Shown: positions 17,340 through 26,489, numbered from the stretch's first letter. The stretch: 64,000 nucleotides of DNA from CAZESS01 sp964414415 (GCA_964414415.1 CAYPWJ010000006.1:23096-87095), one strand, 5' to 3'. Numbers and translations: made by a program. Notes: generated by a model not told the origin, from the letters alone.

Positions 17340-17531
17340 ATGGAAGGAACAGTAAAGAAATGGATGATGTCCTATGGCTTCATAGAGACAGACGAACTAC
17401 AGGAAGACGTTTTTGTGCATGAGTCCGACGTCCAGTCGGGCGCTCAGCTGACAGAAGGAACAAAAGTCAAGTTCGACATGCAAGAGGAATCCCGTGGACC
17501 CAAAGCCGTCCACGTCGAAGTCATCGAGTAA
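17340..17531 (+). CDS. cold-shock domain protein
   Basis: A 63-aa single CSD protein. It begins MEGTVKKWMMSYGFIETDE and continues DVFVHESDV, the RNP1- and RNP2-like strands, with a trimmed KGFGFI motif (SYGFIE). It binds single-stranded RNA or DNA and probably works as an RNA chaperone. The ATG at 17340 is set by homology to the CSD start. The open frame upstream to 17166 is not part of the domain. Confidence 0.88.
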   Translation: MEGTVKKWMMSYGFIETDELQEDVFVHESDVQSGAQLTEGTKVKFDMQEESRGPKAVHVEVIE

Positions 17532-17590
17532 CCGGCATCCTCTCACCGAGCAGCCAGATACGCAGGCACCGCCTGCCCTTTTCCCTTCAT

Positions 17591-18904
17591 CTATCTGTTT
17601 TTTACAACGACTGTGCCGGCAACGACGTCACCGAGCCGCTGTTTTTTTCCGGTGAAGCCGATCATGATGAGGCTGACCAGGTAGCCGAGGAGGAGCATGT
17701 CGAAAAACCGGATGACGTTGCGGGTGAACGCCGCCATGAAGTCCGGGGTGCCACCTCGCTCGTCTGTCACGGCGAGGCCGAGGAGGCCCTTGCCGACCGT
17801 GATCCCGGCCGCCCATTCCAGCCCGGTGAAATAGAGCAGCTGCATCGAGAAAAAGAACACGAAGAACATCGTGGCCACGTTGAAGCTGGACAACAGCGCG
17901 GGAAGCAGCGACAGAAACCCGAGGATTGCCGCATCGAGGAGAAACGCACCGGTGCGGCGGAGCGCCGAGGCATAGCGGCGGCGCTCAAGCTTGTCTAACG
18001 CATCGAGGAGCAGCCGACTCGTCGTCACTGCAGCGCGGGCGTCTCCGGCGCTTGTGACGGGACGGTTTTGCAGCAGCGTGAAGTCGTGCCCGGCAGCCTG
18101 GCCGAGCAGCCGTCGCACCACCTGGACATCGCACGGGTATCCAAGCCAGGTGAGTTTTTCCCTGACCGCCCGGGCGGCGAGATGACGGGCTGTCTCCCGG
18201 TCTCGTGCCGAGCGCGCGCTGGCAAGCAGCATGTGGGGATCGCGGCTCCGGGCGGGGCGCCGCTTGATGCCCCGATGCATGAACGGCAGGACGAGGCAGA
18301 GGGAGAGCAGCCCGGCGATGTAGACCATGTCGTACAGGCCGGCGCCGCCGACGGAGCCCATGAACGGCTCGCTGAATATCTCCGGCAGATGGAAAAAATC
18401 AGCGCCGATGACCACGCCCAGCGTCGCGATGGCGTAGCTGTATCCTGGCGATGCGACGGAGCGACGTGACGCCAGGAGCAGCGCAAGCAACGCGGCCAGA
18501 ATCGAGGGGAGCAGGTAGAAGGGAAACGAGGCGACGACCCCCATGGCGGTCACCCGGGTTACCATGAACGAGGCAGCGGCGACGAGGCCGACACCGGCGA
18601 CGAGGCGGGGCAGCCCGACGTCGTGCTTCCGGATGAGATGGAGGGAAAGCACGATGGGAACGACGGCGCCGCCGACGTTGAACGCCAGGAAATAGTCCCG
18701 GTATATGAACACGGGAACGTCGAACAGCATCGCCGCGAACGGCCCGATGGCGACGAGGCCTATCTCCTGGCGTGACAGCCCGATCGCCTGGAACATCCCC
18801 CGGCGAGTGACATAGGCAGCGAGGAGCCCGGCCAGCAGGACAAGTGGCAGCAGCAAAAGGAAGAGCGTCTGCAGCAACTGTGGCGACACATCCCTGGATT
18901 GCAT
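17591..18904 (-). CDS. DUF1614-RDD fusion membrane protein
   Basis: A 437-aa membrane protein. The first 210 residues resemble DUF1614: IGLSRQEIGLVAIGPFAAM, then FNVGGAVVPIVLSLHLI with about six hydrophobic segments. A basic soluble middle (about 215-310) follows. The last 120 residues form an RDD domain with RRTGAFLLDAAILGF, TVGKGLLGLAV and GKKQRLGDVVAGTVVV. RDD proteins are linked to ion transport. The combination is unusual and the joint function is unknown. Confidence 0.75.
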   Translation of the reverse strand: MQSRDVSPQLLQTLFLLLLPLVLLAGLLAAYVTRRGMFQAIGLSRQEIGLVAIGPFAAMLFDVPVFIYRDYFLAFNVGGAVVPIVLSLHLIRKHDVGLPRLVAGVGLVAAASFMVTRVTAMGVVASFPFYLLPSILAALLALLLASRRSVASPGYSYAIATLGVVIGADFFHLPEIFSEPFMGSVGGAGLYDMVYIAGLLSLCLVLPFMHRGIKRRPARSRDPHMLLASARSARDRETARHLAARAVREKLTWLGYPCDVQVVRRLLGQAAGHDFTLLQNRPVTSAGDARAAVTTSRLLLDALDKLERRRYASALRRTGAFLLDAAILGFLSLLPALLSSFNVATMFFVFFFSMQLLYFTGLEWAAGITVGKGLLGLAVTDERGGTPDFMAAFTRNVIRFFDMLLLGYLVSLIMIGFTGKKQRLGDVVAGTVVVKNR

Positions 18905-18972
18905 GTCGCTACAAAAAGGTTTGGAAACGCCGTGAACAAACTATATTAAGGCGAGTGCATATTATTTCAACA

Positions 18973-19806
18973 ATGAAGGGGAAGGCCCGGTGTCCTCACT
19001 GTCGGGAAAACGTCATCGTCGAGGTACCGGAGGGAGCCAGCGGCGAACAGGTCGTCACCTGCCCACAGTGCGGCATGGATTTCAGGGTCAACGTCAGCGA
19101 GCGGTACAGCTGGGAGGAGGAGACCCCGCCCATTCATCCCTCAGTCCATCCCGACAAGCGATCGCTGAAGCCGGCGATGGCTGGCGCTCTCCTCATCGTG
19201 ATATTTCTCCTTGGGACGATAATGGCGGGAGCGCTGCTGTTTTCGATGGACACCGTGACTGATACAGGCATGACCGGTAGCTACTCCGGCACCGTCGTGG
19301 GCGAGGACGGCACCGGGCTGGCCGGCGTCAACGTCTCTGTTGAAGGCGAGAGCCTGACGGCGGCGACCGATGCCTCGGGTGGCTTTACGCTCTCCAACGT
19401 ATCCGGCGGTAAACATACGCTGGTGTTTTCCAAGCAGGGCTACAAGACACTCCGGGCGGAGGTGTTTGTGCTTCCCTTCGACATTGCGGTGCCCACCAAG
19501 GATTTCTCCATGGAACCGGGACCGGAGACGGAGTCCACCAGCCAGCAGGGAATGATAGTCACGGTCCTTGAGCTGGCACCGGTGCTCGCCGGTGGCATTC
19601 TGGCGCTGTCAATCGTCGCGTTGATCGGTGGCATCCTCGCCATCCTGCGGAAGTACTTTGTCGTGGCGGTCGTCGGCGCCGTCTGCGGCACCATCGCCGG
19701 GTTTTTCAGCATCGTCGGCATCCCGCTGGGTATCATCGCGCTGGTGCTGCTGCTAATATCGAAGGAGGAGTTCATCCCTGCCGGCAGCGAAGAGTACAGC
19801 TTTTAG
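18973..19806 (+). CDS. membrane protein with zinc ribbon and carboxypeptidase-regulatory-like domain
   Basis: A 277-aa protein. Residues 1-40 are a zinc ribbon (CPHC, CPQC). A membrane segment follows near 70-90. Residues about 100-175 form a CarboxypepD_reg/CNA-B-like beta-sandwich (GTVVGEDGTGLAGVNVSVEG, GGKHTLVFSKQGYKT). Two or three further membrane helices end the protein. The ribbon would be inside the cell and the sandwich outside. A TATA box (CTATATTAAG, 18941-18950) lies about 27 bases before the ATG. The role is unknown. Confidence 0.75.
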   Translation: MKGKARCPHCRENVIVEVPEGASGEQVVTCPQCGMDFRVNVSERYSWEEETPPIHPSVHPDKRSLKPAMAGALLIVIFLLGTIMAGALLFSMDTVTDTGMTGSYSGTVVGEDGTGLAGVNVSVEGESLTAATDASGGFTLSNVSGGKHTLVFSKQGYKTLRAEVFVLPFDIAVPTKDFSMEPGPETESTSQQGMIVTVLELAPVLAGGILALSIVALIGGILAILRKYFVVAVVGAVCGTIAGFFSIVGIPLGIIALVLLLISKEEFIPAGSEEYSF

Positions 19807-19852
19807 CGAGGGGTCAATAACCTTTATCTACCGGGCCTCTATGTAACCGACG

Positions 19853-20800
19853 ATGTCGACGATATGGCTGCAGGCGCGGCTGGCGGTCGCCGTGGCGGTG
19901 ATGTTCGCCCTTATCTACGGCTTCATCACGCTCGTCGCCTATCTGATGGGCGCCGCCTACCCGATACCGCTGGCAGCGCTGGCGGTCATCATCGTCGTCC
20001 TGCAGTATGTCGCCGGCCCCAAGATCGTTGAGGCGACGATGGCCGTGAGCTACATCGAGCGGAGCGACAATCCAGAGCTGTATGACATGGTACAGCGACT
20101 GGCGCAGCGAGGGAGTCTGCCCATGCCCAAGGTCGGCATCTCGAGGCGACAGGTCCCCAACGCGTTTGCCTTCGGGCGCAGCCAGAAGGACGGACGGGTC
20201 TGTGTCACCGAGGCGTTGCTGCAGCGGCTCACCCGGGAGGAGCTCGAGGCCGTGCTCGCACACGAGGTGTCGCATCTCCGTCACCACGACATGGTCGTCA
20301 CCACCACGCTGTCGGTCATCCCGCTCATCTGTTATTTTGCCTTCTGGACGTTTCTGTTTGGACGGGGGCGGCAGGGTGCAGGGGCGATCATCGCCGTCGT
20401 CGCCTTTGGCCTCTACCTGGCGACCAATCTCATCGTGCTCTACGTCAGCCGTATCAGGGAATACTACGCGGATCAGGGCGGCGCGGAGCTCACCGGGAAG
20501 CCACACGTGCTGGCCTCCGCCCTCTACCGCATCACGCTTGATACCACCCAGGTCAGCCCGGAGGAACGGAAAAAAGTAGCGGGCATCAAGGCGTTTCTTG
20601 CCACCGACCCGTCCAGGTCGGAGCGGGACATCACCGACCTGCGGCAGGCCGACCTCGACATGGACGGTCATCTCGACAGCCGCGAGGTGCAGCGGTTCGC
20701 CGACCGTGCAACGGTGAGCGCAACAGACAGGCTCATGGAAGTGTTTTCCTCGCACCCCAACATGGTGAAGCGGGTGCGGCGACTGGCGTCGATACAATGA
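19853..20800 (+). CDS. htpX: HtpX-like M48 membrane metalloprotease with EF-hand-like loop
   Basis: A 315-aa membrane zinc protease for quality control of membrane proteins. Two N-terminal helices, LAHEVSHLRHHD (HExxH, residue about 137), two further helices and YYADQGGAEL (third zinc ligand) match M48B. Residues 267-278, DLDMDGHLDSRE, fit the 12-residue EF-hand calcium loop, in a region normally variable in HtpX. The gene overlaps the next one by ATGA (20797-20800). Confidence 0.9.
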   Translation: MSTIWLQARLAVAVAVMFALIYGFITLVAYLMGAAYPIPLAALAVIIVVLQYVAGPKIVEATMAVSYIERSDNPELYDMVQRLAQRGSLPMPKVGISRRQVPNAFAFGRSQKDGRVCVTEALLQRLTREELEAVLAHEVSHLRHHDMVVTTTLSVIPLICYFAFWTFLFGRGRQGAGAIIAVVAFGLYLATNLIVLYVSRIREYYADQGGAELTGKPHVLASALYRITLDTTQVSPEERKKVAGIKAFLATDPSRSERDITDLRQADLDMDGHLDSREVQRFADRATVSATDRLMEVFSSHPNMVKRVRRLASIQ

Positions 20801-21228
20801 GCGAGGAGCTCGTCAAGATGGACATCCATCCAGAGTACTACCAGGCTGACAGCTACAGCGAAATCGTGCTCGTCAACGACGAGATAGCGCTGCCCATCTA
20901 CGTGACCAAGGCACAGGCGGTCAGCATCATTAACGGGCTGCACGGGGTAGCGCCGTCGCGCCCGATGACCCACGATATCTTCATCAAGCTCATCAACGCC
21001 ATGTCCGGCTGTATCATACGGGTCGTCATCGATGGCCTGCATGCAGGCGTCTTCATGGCCAAGCTCTACATAGAGCACTTCAGCGGCGGCGACGCCGAGG
21101 AGATAATTATGGATGCGCGACCCAGCGACTGCATCGCCCTGGCCGCCCGGGAGGGATGCGGCATCTACGTCGCGGCGGACGTCCTGCAGGAGGCAGGCAA
21201 GCAAAAAGAGGAGCTGGGCATCGAGTAG
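20797..21228 (+). CDS. bifunctional nuclease domain protein (DUF151)
   Basis: A 143-aa soluble protein of the DUF151 family: EIVLVNDEIALPIYVTKAQA, MTHDIFIKLINAM and DARPSDCIALAARE. Some plant and bacterial members are reported to have RNase/DNase activity. The archaeal role is not known to me. Translation is coupled to htpX through an ATGA overlap. Confidence 0.85.
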   Translation: MSEELVKMDIHPEYYQADSYSEIVLVNDEIALPIYVTKAQAVSIINGLHGVAPSRPMTHDIFIKLINAMSGCIIRVVIDGLHAGVFMAKLYIEHFSGGDAEEIIMDARPSDCIALAAREGCGIYVAADVLQEAGKQKEELGIE

Positions 21229-21236
21229 CCGCGCCG

Positions 21237-21258
21237 GTGTGCACGCCGGCGTGCACAC
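21237..21258. promoter_or_regulatory. 22-bp perfect palindrome upstream of C25 peptidase promoter
   Basis: GTGTGCACGCC is followed directly by its reverse complement, giving a 22-bp perfect dyad with no spacer. It starts 8 bases after the DUF151 stop codon and ends about 16 bases before a TATA element (TTTAAATATT, from 21274). It could be an operator for the peptidase gene or a terminator stem for htpX-DUF151. No T-run follows it, which favours an operator. Confidence 0.5.
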
Positions 21259-21314
21259 GACATGCACATAATGTTTAAATATTCGCGGTGGATTGATTGG
21301 ACGAGGCAGTTACC

Positions 21315-23798
21315 ATGAAAAAGATAGTATCCTTGGCCATTGTTGGCATGTTCCTCATCGGCGGTTTCAGCGCCATAGGAATTCAGGAGACAACGTCGGC
21401 GCCCGTGTCCACCGCCCGTCACGTGACCGTTCCCTCCCTGCAGATGCGGGAGGACGGCGAGGCGTCAGTGGAGCTCCTGCTGGAAGGCACGAGTGACTAC
21501 GTGGTGGACGCCGGGAAACCGAAGCTCCCCAAGCTGGTAAAGACGATCGAGCTGCCCTTCGGCGTCCGCAACGTCGAGGTGCAGGTCACGCTCCACGACG
21601 TGGAACACCGGACGATCACGGCTCCCGTCAGTCCTGCGGCCGCCCTGCAGCCGCTGTCCCCCCAAGCTGCAGCGACGGCCCAGCCGGAGAAAGACCCATC
21701 GGTGTACAGCCAGGACAGCTACTACCCCGACAGCTGGTATTCCTACCGGGTCGGCTGCGGTCTCAACGACGAAGGGCGGCACGTGACGCACGTCCCGGTT
21801 CACATCTACCCCGTCCGGTATGCACCGGCGAGGGACACGCTGGCTGTGGCGGACAGCGCAACCATCCACGTCAGCTACGAGCGGGCGGAGGAAATGCCCT
21901 TTACCGCGGGCGACGAGTACGACATGGTCATCATCGCTCCCGACACGTTCTCCCGGCAGCTGGAGCCGCTGATCCAGCACAAGAACGACCACGGAATCGA
22001 TACCTACCTGAAGACCACCGGTGAGATCTACAGCAGCTACAGCGGCGTCGACCAGGCAGAACAAATCAAGTATTTCATCAAGGACGCCATCGAGGCCTAC
22101 GGCATAAAATACGTCCTGCTTGTCGGCGGCCTCAAAAACCAGTTCTGGGCGAAGCCGCGGGACAACGCGAACATCGGCGCCAGGGGATGGCATCTGCCGG
22201 TGCGATACACCAACCTGTGGGACAATCCCGCTTTCCCGCTGCAGGAGGCAGAAATCTACGATCCCGGTGTCATCAGCGATCTCTACTACGCGGATATATA
22301 CCGGGAGGGCGGCGAGTTCGCCAGCTGGGATCCCAGCGGCGACGGTATCTTCGCCGCCTGGAACAAGCCGGGCGTCGAAAACGACACCTGGCTGGATCTC
22401 TACCCCGACGTCGCGGTCGGGCGGCTCCCCTGCCGCAGTACCCGTGAGGTGAAGACCGTGGTCGACAAGATCATCAACTACGAGCAGGGCGGCACCGGTG
22501 ACTGGTTCAACCGGATGACCGTCGTGTCTGGTGACGGCTTCCTCGACCAGGAGGATCTCGACATCAAATGGGATACCTCCACCGTGTCAGACGGCGAGTA
22601 CACCATCTACGCGCAGAGCAACAACCCCGAGGGCGACTACGGCCCCGTCGATGTCATCAACGTGACGGTCGACAAGTCACAGGAGACCCAACTCACGTTC
22701 AACCACGACGACCACCTCAAGGCGGCGCTGCAGGAGGGATACCCGGCACCGCCCATCGCCGAGATATGTACCGTCTCGGAGGGAAACGTCCTCGGTAACA
22801 CCGACTACCACTATGAGCCCACAGAAAGTGAGGCGTATCTCAACTGGTTCACCCACTGGGCGAACATGGATTACACCGACGGCGTGCTGACCATCCGCGG
22901 GAAGAGCTACGACCCGCGGCCCTACGGCAACATCACCGACATCCACGTCTGGGTGAAGAATAGCCAGGACGAGGTGGTGTTCGAGGCATGGCGTAACGAC
23001 ACCAAGATGTTCTATGAGGGCGAGTACGCGGTCGGCAGCAAGGCCGTCAAGGGACGCGGTGGCGCCCTCTACTACATGCCGGAAAGCATCGAGCGGAACG
23101 TTGTGTTCGCGTCGAACGGCCGCTTCACCGGCATGGACTCGGTCATTACCGAGCTCAACAAGGGCAGCGGCTTCATGTTCATGTCCGGCCACGGCAGCCC
23201 CAACTCGTGGGGCGATCATTATCCAGGTGTGCCGGGCAACCGGGCCGGCGGCAGCCTGACCGGGTTGGTCGTCACTCAAATCAGGCCGTGGTTCCCCTGG
23301 CTGAGCTTCCCGGTCTATCCGATCGACAGCTTGGAGAACGGCGACAAGCTCCCCATCGCGGTCATCGGCGGCTGCCACAACAGCCAGTTCAACGTGTCGA
23401 TGGTGCCGGCGATGTACCACGCGCTGCATCTGTTCTTCCCGTTCATCAACGACAACTACATGTGGACGTACGGGATGCCGGTGCCTGAGTGCTTCAGCTG
23501 GCGGCTGGTCCGAGCGCAGGACGGCGGCGCCATCGCGAGCTTCGGGAACACCGGCCTCGGCTACGGGGTTCCCGGCGACGACTGCACGACGGGCGGCGGT
23601 GACGCCTGGATCACCATCGAGATATTCAGGCAGTACGGCGCCGAAGGCGAGGACATCCTGGGTAACGCGTACTACCAGACGAAGACCCATTACGTCGACT
23701 CCTTCGACATGACCGACCTGGGTGCAGGACACACGAAGACGGTGCAGCAGTGGCAGTTCATGGGCGACCCGTCGCTCAAGATCGGCGGCTACGAGTAA
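21315..23798 (+). CDS. secreted C25 (gingipain-like) cysteine peptidase
   Basis: An 827-aa exported peptidase. A signal peptide (MKKIVSLAIVGMFLIGGF) is followed by a propeptide-like region to about residue 190 with IELPFGVRNVEVQV, then the gingipain C25 fold. The catalytic His is in MSGHGSPNSWGD near residue 628 and the catalytic Cys in IGGCHNSQFN near residue 687. The paralogue at 37338-39863 shares the same order of motifs. There is no PGF-CTERM signal, so it is probably released. The ATG at 21315 heads the signal peptide; an upstream TTG at 21297 is less likely. A T-rich tract follows the stop codon. Confidence 0.93.
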   Translation: MKKIVSLAIVGMFLIGGFSAIGIQETTSAPVSTARHVTVPSLQMREDGEASVELLLEGTSDYVVDAGKPKLPKLVKTIELPFGVRNVEVQVTLHDVEHRTITAPVSPAAALQPLSPQAAATAQPEKDPSVYSQDSYYPDSWYSYRVGCGLNDEGRHVTHVPVHIYPVRYAPARDTLAVADSATIHVSYERAEEMPFTAGDEYDMVIIAPDTFSRQLEPLIQHKNDHGIDTYLKTTGEIYSSYSGVDQAEQIKYFIKDAIEAYGIKYVLLVGGLKNQFWAKPRDNANIGARGWHLPVRYTNLWDNPAFPLQEAEIYDPGVISDLYYADIYREGGEFASWDPSGDGIFAAWNKPGVENDTWLDLYPDVAVGRLPCRSTREVKTVVDKIINYEQGGTGDWFNRMTVVSGDGFLDQEDLDIKWDTSTVSDGEYTIYAQSNNPEGDYGPVDVINVTVDKSQETQLTFNHDDHLKAALQEGYPAPPIAEICTVSEGNVLGNTDYHYEPTESEAYLNWFTHWANMDYTDGVLTIRGKSYDPRPYGNITDIHVWVKNSQDEVVFEAWRNDTKMFYEGEYAVGSKAVKGRGGALYYMPESIERNVVFASNGRFTGMDSVITELNKGSGFMFMSGHGSPNSWGDHYPGVPGNRAGGSLTGLVVTQIRPWFPWLSFPVYPIDSLENGDKLPIAVIGGCHNSQFNVSMVPAMYHALHLFFPFINDNYMWTYGMPVPECFSWRLVRAQDGGAIASFGNTGLGYGVPGDDCTTGGGDAWITIEIFRQYGAEGEDILGNAYYQTKTHYVDSFDMTDLGAGHTKTVQQWQFMGDPSLKIGGYE

Positions 23799-23807
23799 AG
23801 AGTCGCT

Positions 23808-23845
23808 CTTTTCCCTCTCTTTTTCTTTTTGTTTTTCTTTTCTCT
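23808..23845 (+). terminator. T-rich terminator after C25 peptidase
   Basis: A run of T-rich clusters starts 10 bases after the stop codon and has almost no purines. Archaeal RNA polymerase terminates at such tracts without needing a hairpin. Confidence 0.55.
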
Positions 23846-23925
23846 TGAGGTAAAAAACGTAACCCCCCGCTATTAACGATAGTTAAGCTTTAATATGGGC
23901 GTCCCATTTCAGTGTAAGTGATAGC

Positions 23926-25041
23926 ATGAATAGCAGGATAAAAATTGGTTCAATCGTCGTGCTGCTGGCCCTGGTCGTCCCGTCGGTCATGGCGTTTACC
24001 AGTCAGCCCGACGTGACGATGCCGTCAGATCAGCTCAACGACCCACCGACAAAGCCCACCATCGAGGGACCCAGCTCAGGCGAAACCGGGACAAGCTACC
24101 AGTACACCTTCACCTCGACGGACCCAGACGGCGACGACATCCACTACTGCTACGAATGGGGCGACGGCGACAGCGGCTGCACCCAGTACCTCGAGTCTGG
24201 CGAACAGGCAACCGTCTCCCACACCTGGGACAGCGACGGCGACTACACCCTCGAAGTCTACGCAGAAGATAAAAGCGGTGCAGCCAGTGAGACCGCAACG
24301 ATGACCGTCAGCATGCCGCTGGTTGTCACCCACAGCACCACTGGCTCCCATACCGTACTGGCCGAGTACGGCACAACGACATGGTGCCCCAACTGCCCGC
24401 CGGCCAGCGAAAAACTGTACGAACTATACAGCCAAGGGGAACTGCCGTTCCACTACGTCACGCTGGTGTATGACCAGAACCCCATCGCCAACAGGCGGGG
24501 GCAATGGCTCAGCGACTCCTACATACCCATGCTGTATCTCGACGGTGGCTACGACGTCGTGGACAGCACCGTTGACTACGCTGCATCCATCGAGGAGGCT
24601 GCCAGCCGGGACGCCAAGCCGGTCTCAATCGACGTGACGGCCACGTGGCAGAGTGACGCAGAGATAGCGGTCACCACGAGCATCACCAACGAAGGCTCGT
24701 CCACCTACATCGGTCACGTCCGTGCCTACGTCACCGAGATCACGTCCCGCTGGAGTGATGAAAGCGGCAGCCCCTACCATTACGCCTTGCTCGACTACGC
24801 GCTCAACAAGCACGTCTCCGTTCCAGGAGGAGAGACATACGAGGAAACCACCACCTTTGACGGGGCTGCACAGCACGGCAACCTCACCTTTGGCGACATC
24901 ACGCCCGATAACATCCAGGTAGTCGCCGCGACGGCGCACTGGCTCCCGCACCTGCAGAAAAACCCGTGGACGTCGCCCCGGCCATATCGATTCTTTGCGC
25001 AGTTTACCGATGATACAGCGGCTACGCTGGTAGCGGAGTGA
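23926..25041 (+). CDS. secreted PKD + thioredoxin-like protein
   Basis: A 371-aa exported protein. A signal peptide (about residues 1-24) is followed by a PKD-like domain (38-130, YCYEWGDGDSGCTQY, VSHTWDSDGDYTLEV) and a thioredoxin-like domain with TTWCPNCPPASEKL (CxxC) near 150. It ends in a beta-rich tail (RAYVTEITSRW). The CxxC suggests disulfide exchange outside the cell. The first 130 residues are encoded by DNA identical to that of the next gene (23960-24318 against 25075-25433). The stop overlaps the next start by ATGA. Confidence 0.82.
   Translation: MNSRIKIGSIVVLLALVVPSVMAFTSQPDVTMPSDQLNDPPTKPTIEGPSSGETGTSYQYTFTSTDPDGDDIHYCYEWGDGDSGCTQYLESGEQATVSHTWDSDGDYTLEVYAEDKSGAASETATMTVSMPLVVTHSTTGSHTVLAEYGTTTWCPNCPPASEKLYELYSQGELPFHYVTLVYDQNPIANRRGQWLSDSYIPMLYLDGGYDVVDSTVDYAASIEEAASRDAKPVSIDVTATWQSDAEIAVTTSITNEGSSTYIGHVRAYVTEITSRWSDESGSPYHYALLDYALNKHVSVPGGETYEETTTFDGAAQHGNLTFGDITPDNIQVVAATAHWLPHLQKNPWTSPRPYRFFAQFTDDTAATLVAE
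23960..24318 (+). repeat. 359-bp exact direct repeat, copy 1
   Basis: Identical by eye over 359 bases to 25075-25433. It covers part of the signal peptide and the whole PKD domain. It begins and ends inside coding sequence. Confidence 0.92.
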
Positions 25042-26489
25042 GCATGTCCTCAGGTAAAATACTTGCGGGGCTGATGCTGCTGGCCCTGGTCGTCCCGTCG
25101 GTCATGGCGTTTACCAGTCAGCCCGACGTGACGATGCCGTCAGATCAGCTCAACGACCCACCGACAAAGCCCACCATCGAGGGACCCAGCTCAGGCGAAA
25201 CCGGGACAAGCTACCAGTACACCTTCACCTCGACGGACCCAGACGGCGACGACATCCACTACTGCTACGAATGGGGCGACGGCGACAGCGGCTGCACCCA
25301 GTACCTCGAGTCTGGCGAACAGGCAACCGTCTCCCACACCTGGGACAGCGACGGCGACTACACCCTCGAAGTCTACGCAGAAGATAAAAGCGGTGCAGCC
25401 AGTGAGACCGCAACGATGACCGTCAGCATGCCGTTGCGGCATACCGCCGGCATGGCGTACTCGGGCACGCTCCGGGTCTACATCGTGGAGCCGACCTCCC
25501 GCTGGGACAACTACGACGGTAACCCCTATCATTTTGGCTTCCTCGACTTCGCTGTTGAGGAGGAGCTGTCCATCCCGTACGGCGAGACGGTCGAGCGATC
25601 CATCACCTGGAATCCCGGCGATGCGGGCTACAGCGACGTGTCGTCGGACAACGTGATGGCGATAGCCGCGGTGTTCAACCCGCAGGCACATGAAGGCCAC
25701 GCGTATCCGCCGTTCCGCAACCCGTTCGACGCATACTATGTGGATGCCGCCGCGGCGGCACGGCCCGGCGAGACCGGCCACAACGTGAACGAGGGACAGT
25801 TCACCCACACCGTCCTGGTTGAGGAGGGCACCGCCACCTGGTGTCCCTATTGCCCGGCGATGGCAGAGGCGCTCTACAGCGTCTACGAGTCACGGGAGAT
25901 ACCGTTCTATTTCACGGCGTTGGTCGCCGATAAGAGCACCACGGCCAGCACCCGGCTGTCGGAGGACTACAACCTGTATGGCTATCCGACGTCGTTCGTT
26001 GATGGCGGCCGGACCACGCTGCTCGGCGGCGGCGTCGACGAGGAGGGCTTCCGGGATGCCATCGGCAGCGCCGCAACGCAGGACGTCCACGAGCTCGATC
26101 TGTCCATCTCGTCCGAGTGGGTCGACGGAGCCCTGGAGATGGACGTCGTCGTCACCAACAACGAAGAGGGCGACACGACCGCTCCCGATCTGTCCGTCAC
26201 GAACCCCCGGCCCGGGGGCGTGTATTTCAACGACAGCATGGTGCTACAGCTGCCCTTCAACACGGCGATACTGGTCGGCAATACCACGCTACAGGCCGAC
26301 GCGAGCGATAACGAGTCAGGCATCGACCATGTCGAGTTCTCAATATGCGGCGAAGTCGTCGCCAGCGACAGCGAGGTGCCCTATGAATATGCCTATGATG
26401 GCACATTCGGCGGACATACGCTGCGGGTGGTGGCCTACGACGGATGGGACAACACCGCCGAGGAGATTATACCTCTCTACGTGATATAA
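25038..26489 (+). CDS. secreted chimeric PKD + thioredoxin-like protein
   Basis: A 483-aa exported protein. After the signal peptide and PKD domain shared with the preceding gene, the sequence enters the middle of a thioredoxin-family tail (LRVYIVEPTSRW to AAAAARPGE) without the CxxC part that normally precedes it. A complete thioredoxin-like domain with TATWCPYCPAM follows, then an Ig-like C-terminal domain (DHVEFSICGEVVASD). The layout suggests that the original N-terminal thioredoxin domain was overwritten by a copy of the upstream PKD module. It is coupled to the upstream gene by ATGA. Confidence 0.82.
   Translation: MSMSSGKILAGLMLLALVVPSVMAFTSQPDVTMPSDQLNDPPTKPTIEGPSSGETGTSYQYTFTSTDPDGDDIHYCYEWGDGDSGCTQYLESGEQATVSHTWDSDGDYTLEVYAEDKSGAASETATMTVSMPLRHTAGMAYSGTLRVYIVEPTSRWDNYDGNPYHFGFLDFAVEEELSIPYGETVERSITWNPGDAGYSDVSSDNVMAIAAVFNPQAHEGHAYPPFRNPFDAYYVDAAAAARPGETGHNVNEGQFTHTVLVEEGTATWCPYCPAMAEALYSVYESREIPFYFTALVADKSTTASTRLSEDYNLYGYPTSFVDGGRTTLLGGGVDEEGFRDAIGSAATQDVHELDLSISSEWVDGALEMDVVVTNNEEGDTTAPDLSVTNPRPGGVYFNDSMVLQLPFNTAILVGNTTLQADASDNESGIDHVEFSICGEVVASDSEVPYEYAYDGTFGGHTLRVVAYDGWDNTAEEIIPLYVI
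25075..25433 (+). repeat. 359-bp exact direct repeat, copy 2
   Basis: Second copy, 1115 bases downstream of copy 1. The first mismatch is at 25434 (T against C). Confidence 0.92.

Noticed and set aside
19814..20797. 327-codon minus-strand frame opposite htpX
   Set aside because: Antisense shadow. The plus strand has HExxH and ATGA coupling to the next gene.
23960..25433. 359-bp repeat as a pure assembly artefact
   Set aside because: The flanks and downstream parts of both genes are distinct, and each copy is in frame with a unique tail. An artefact cannot be excluded without reads, but the gene structures are coherent.
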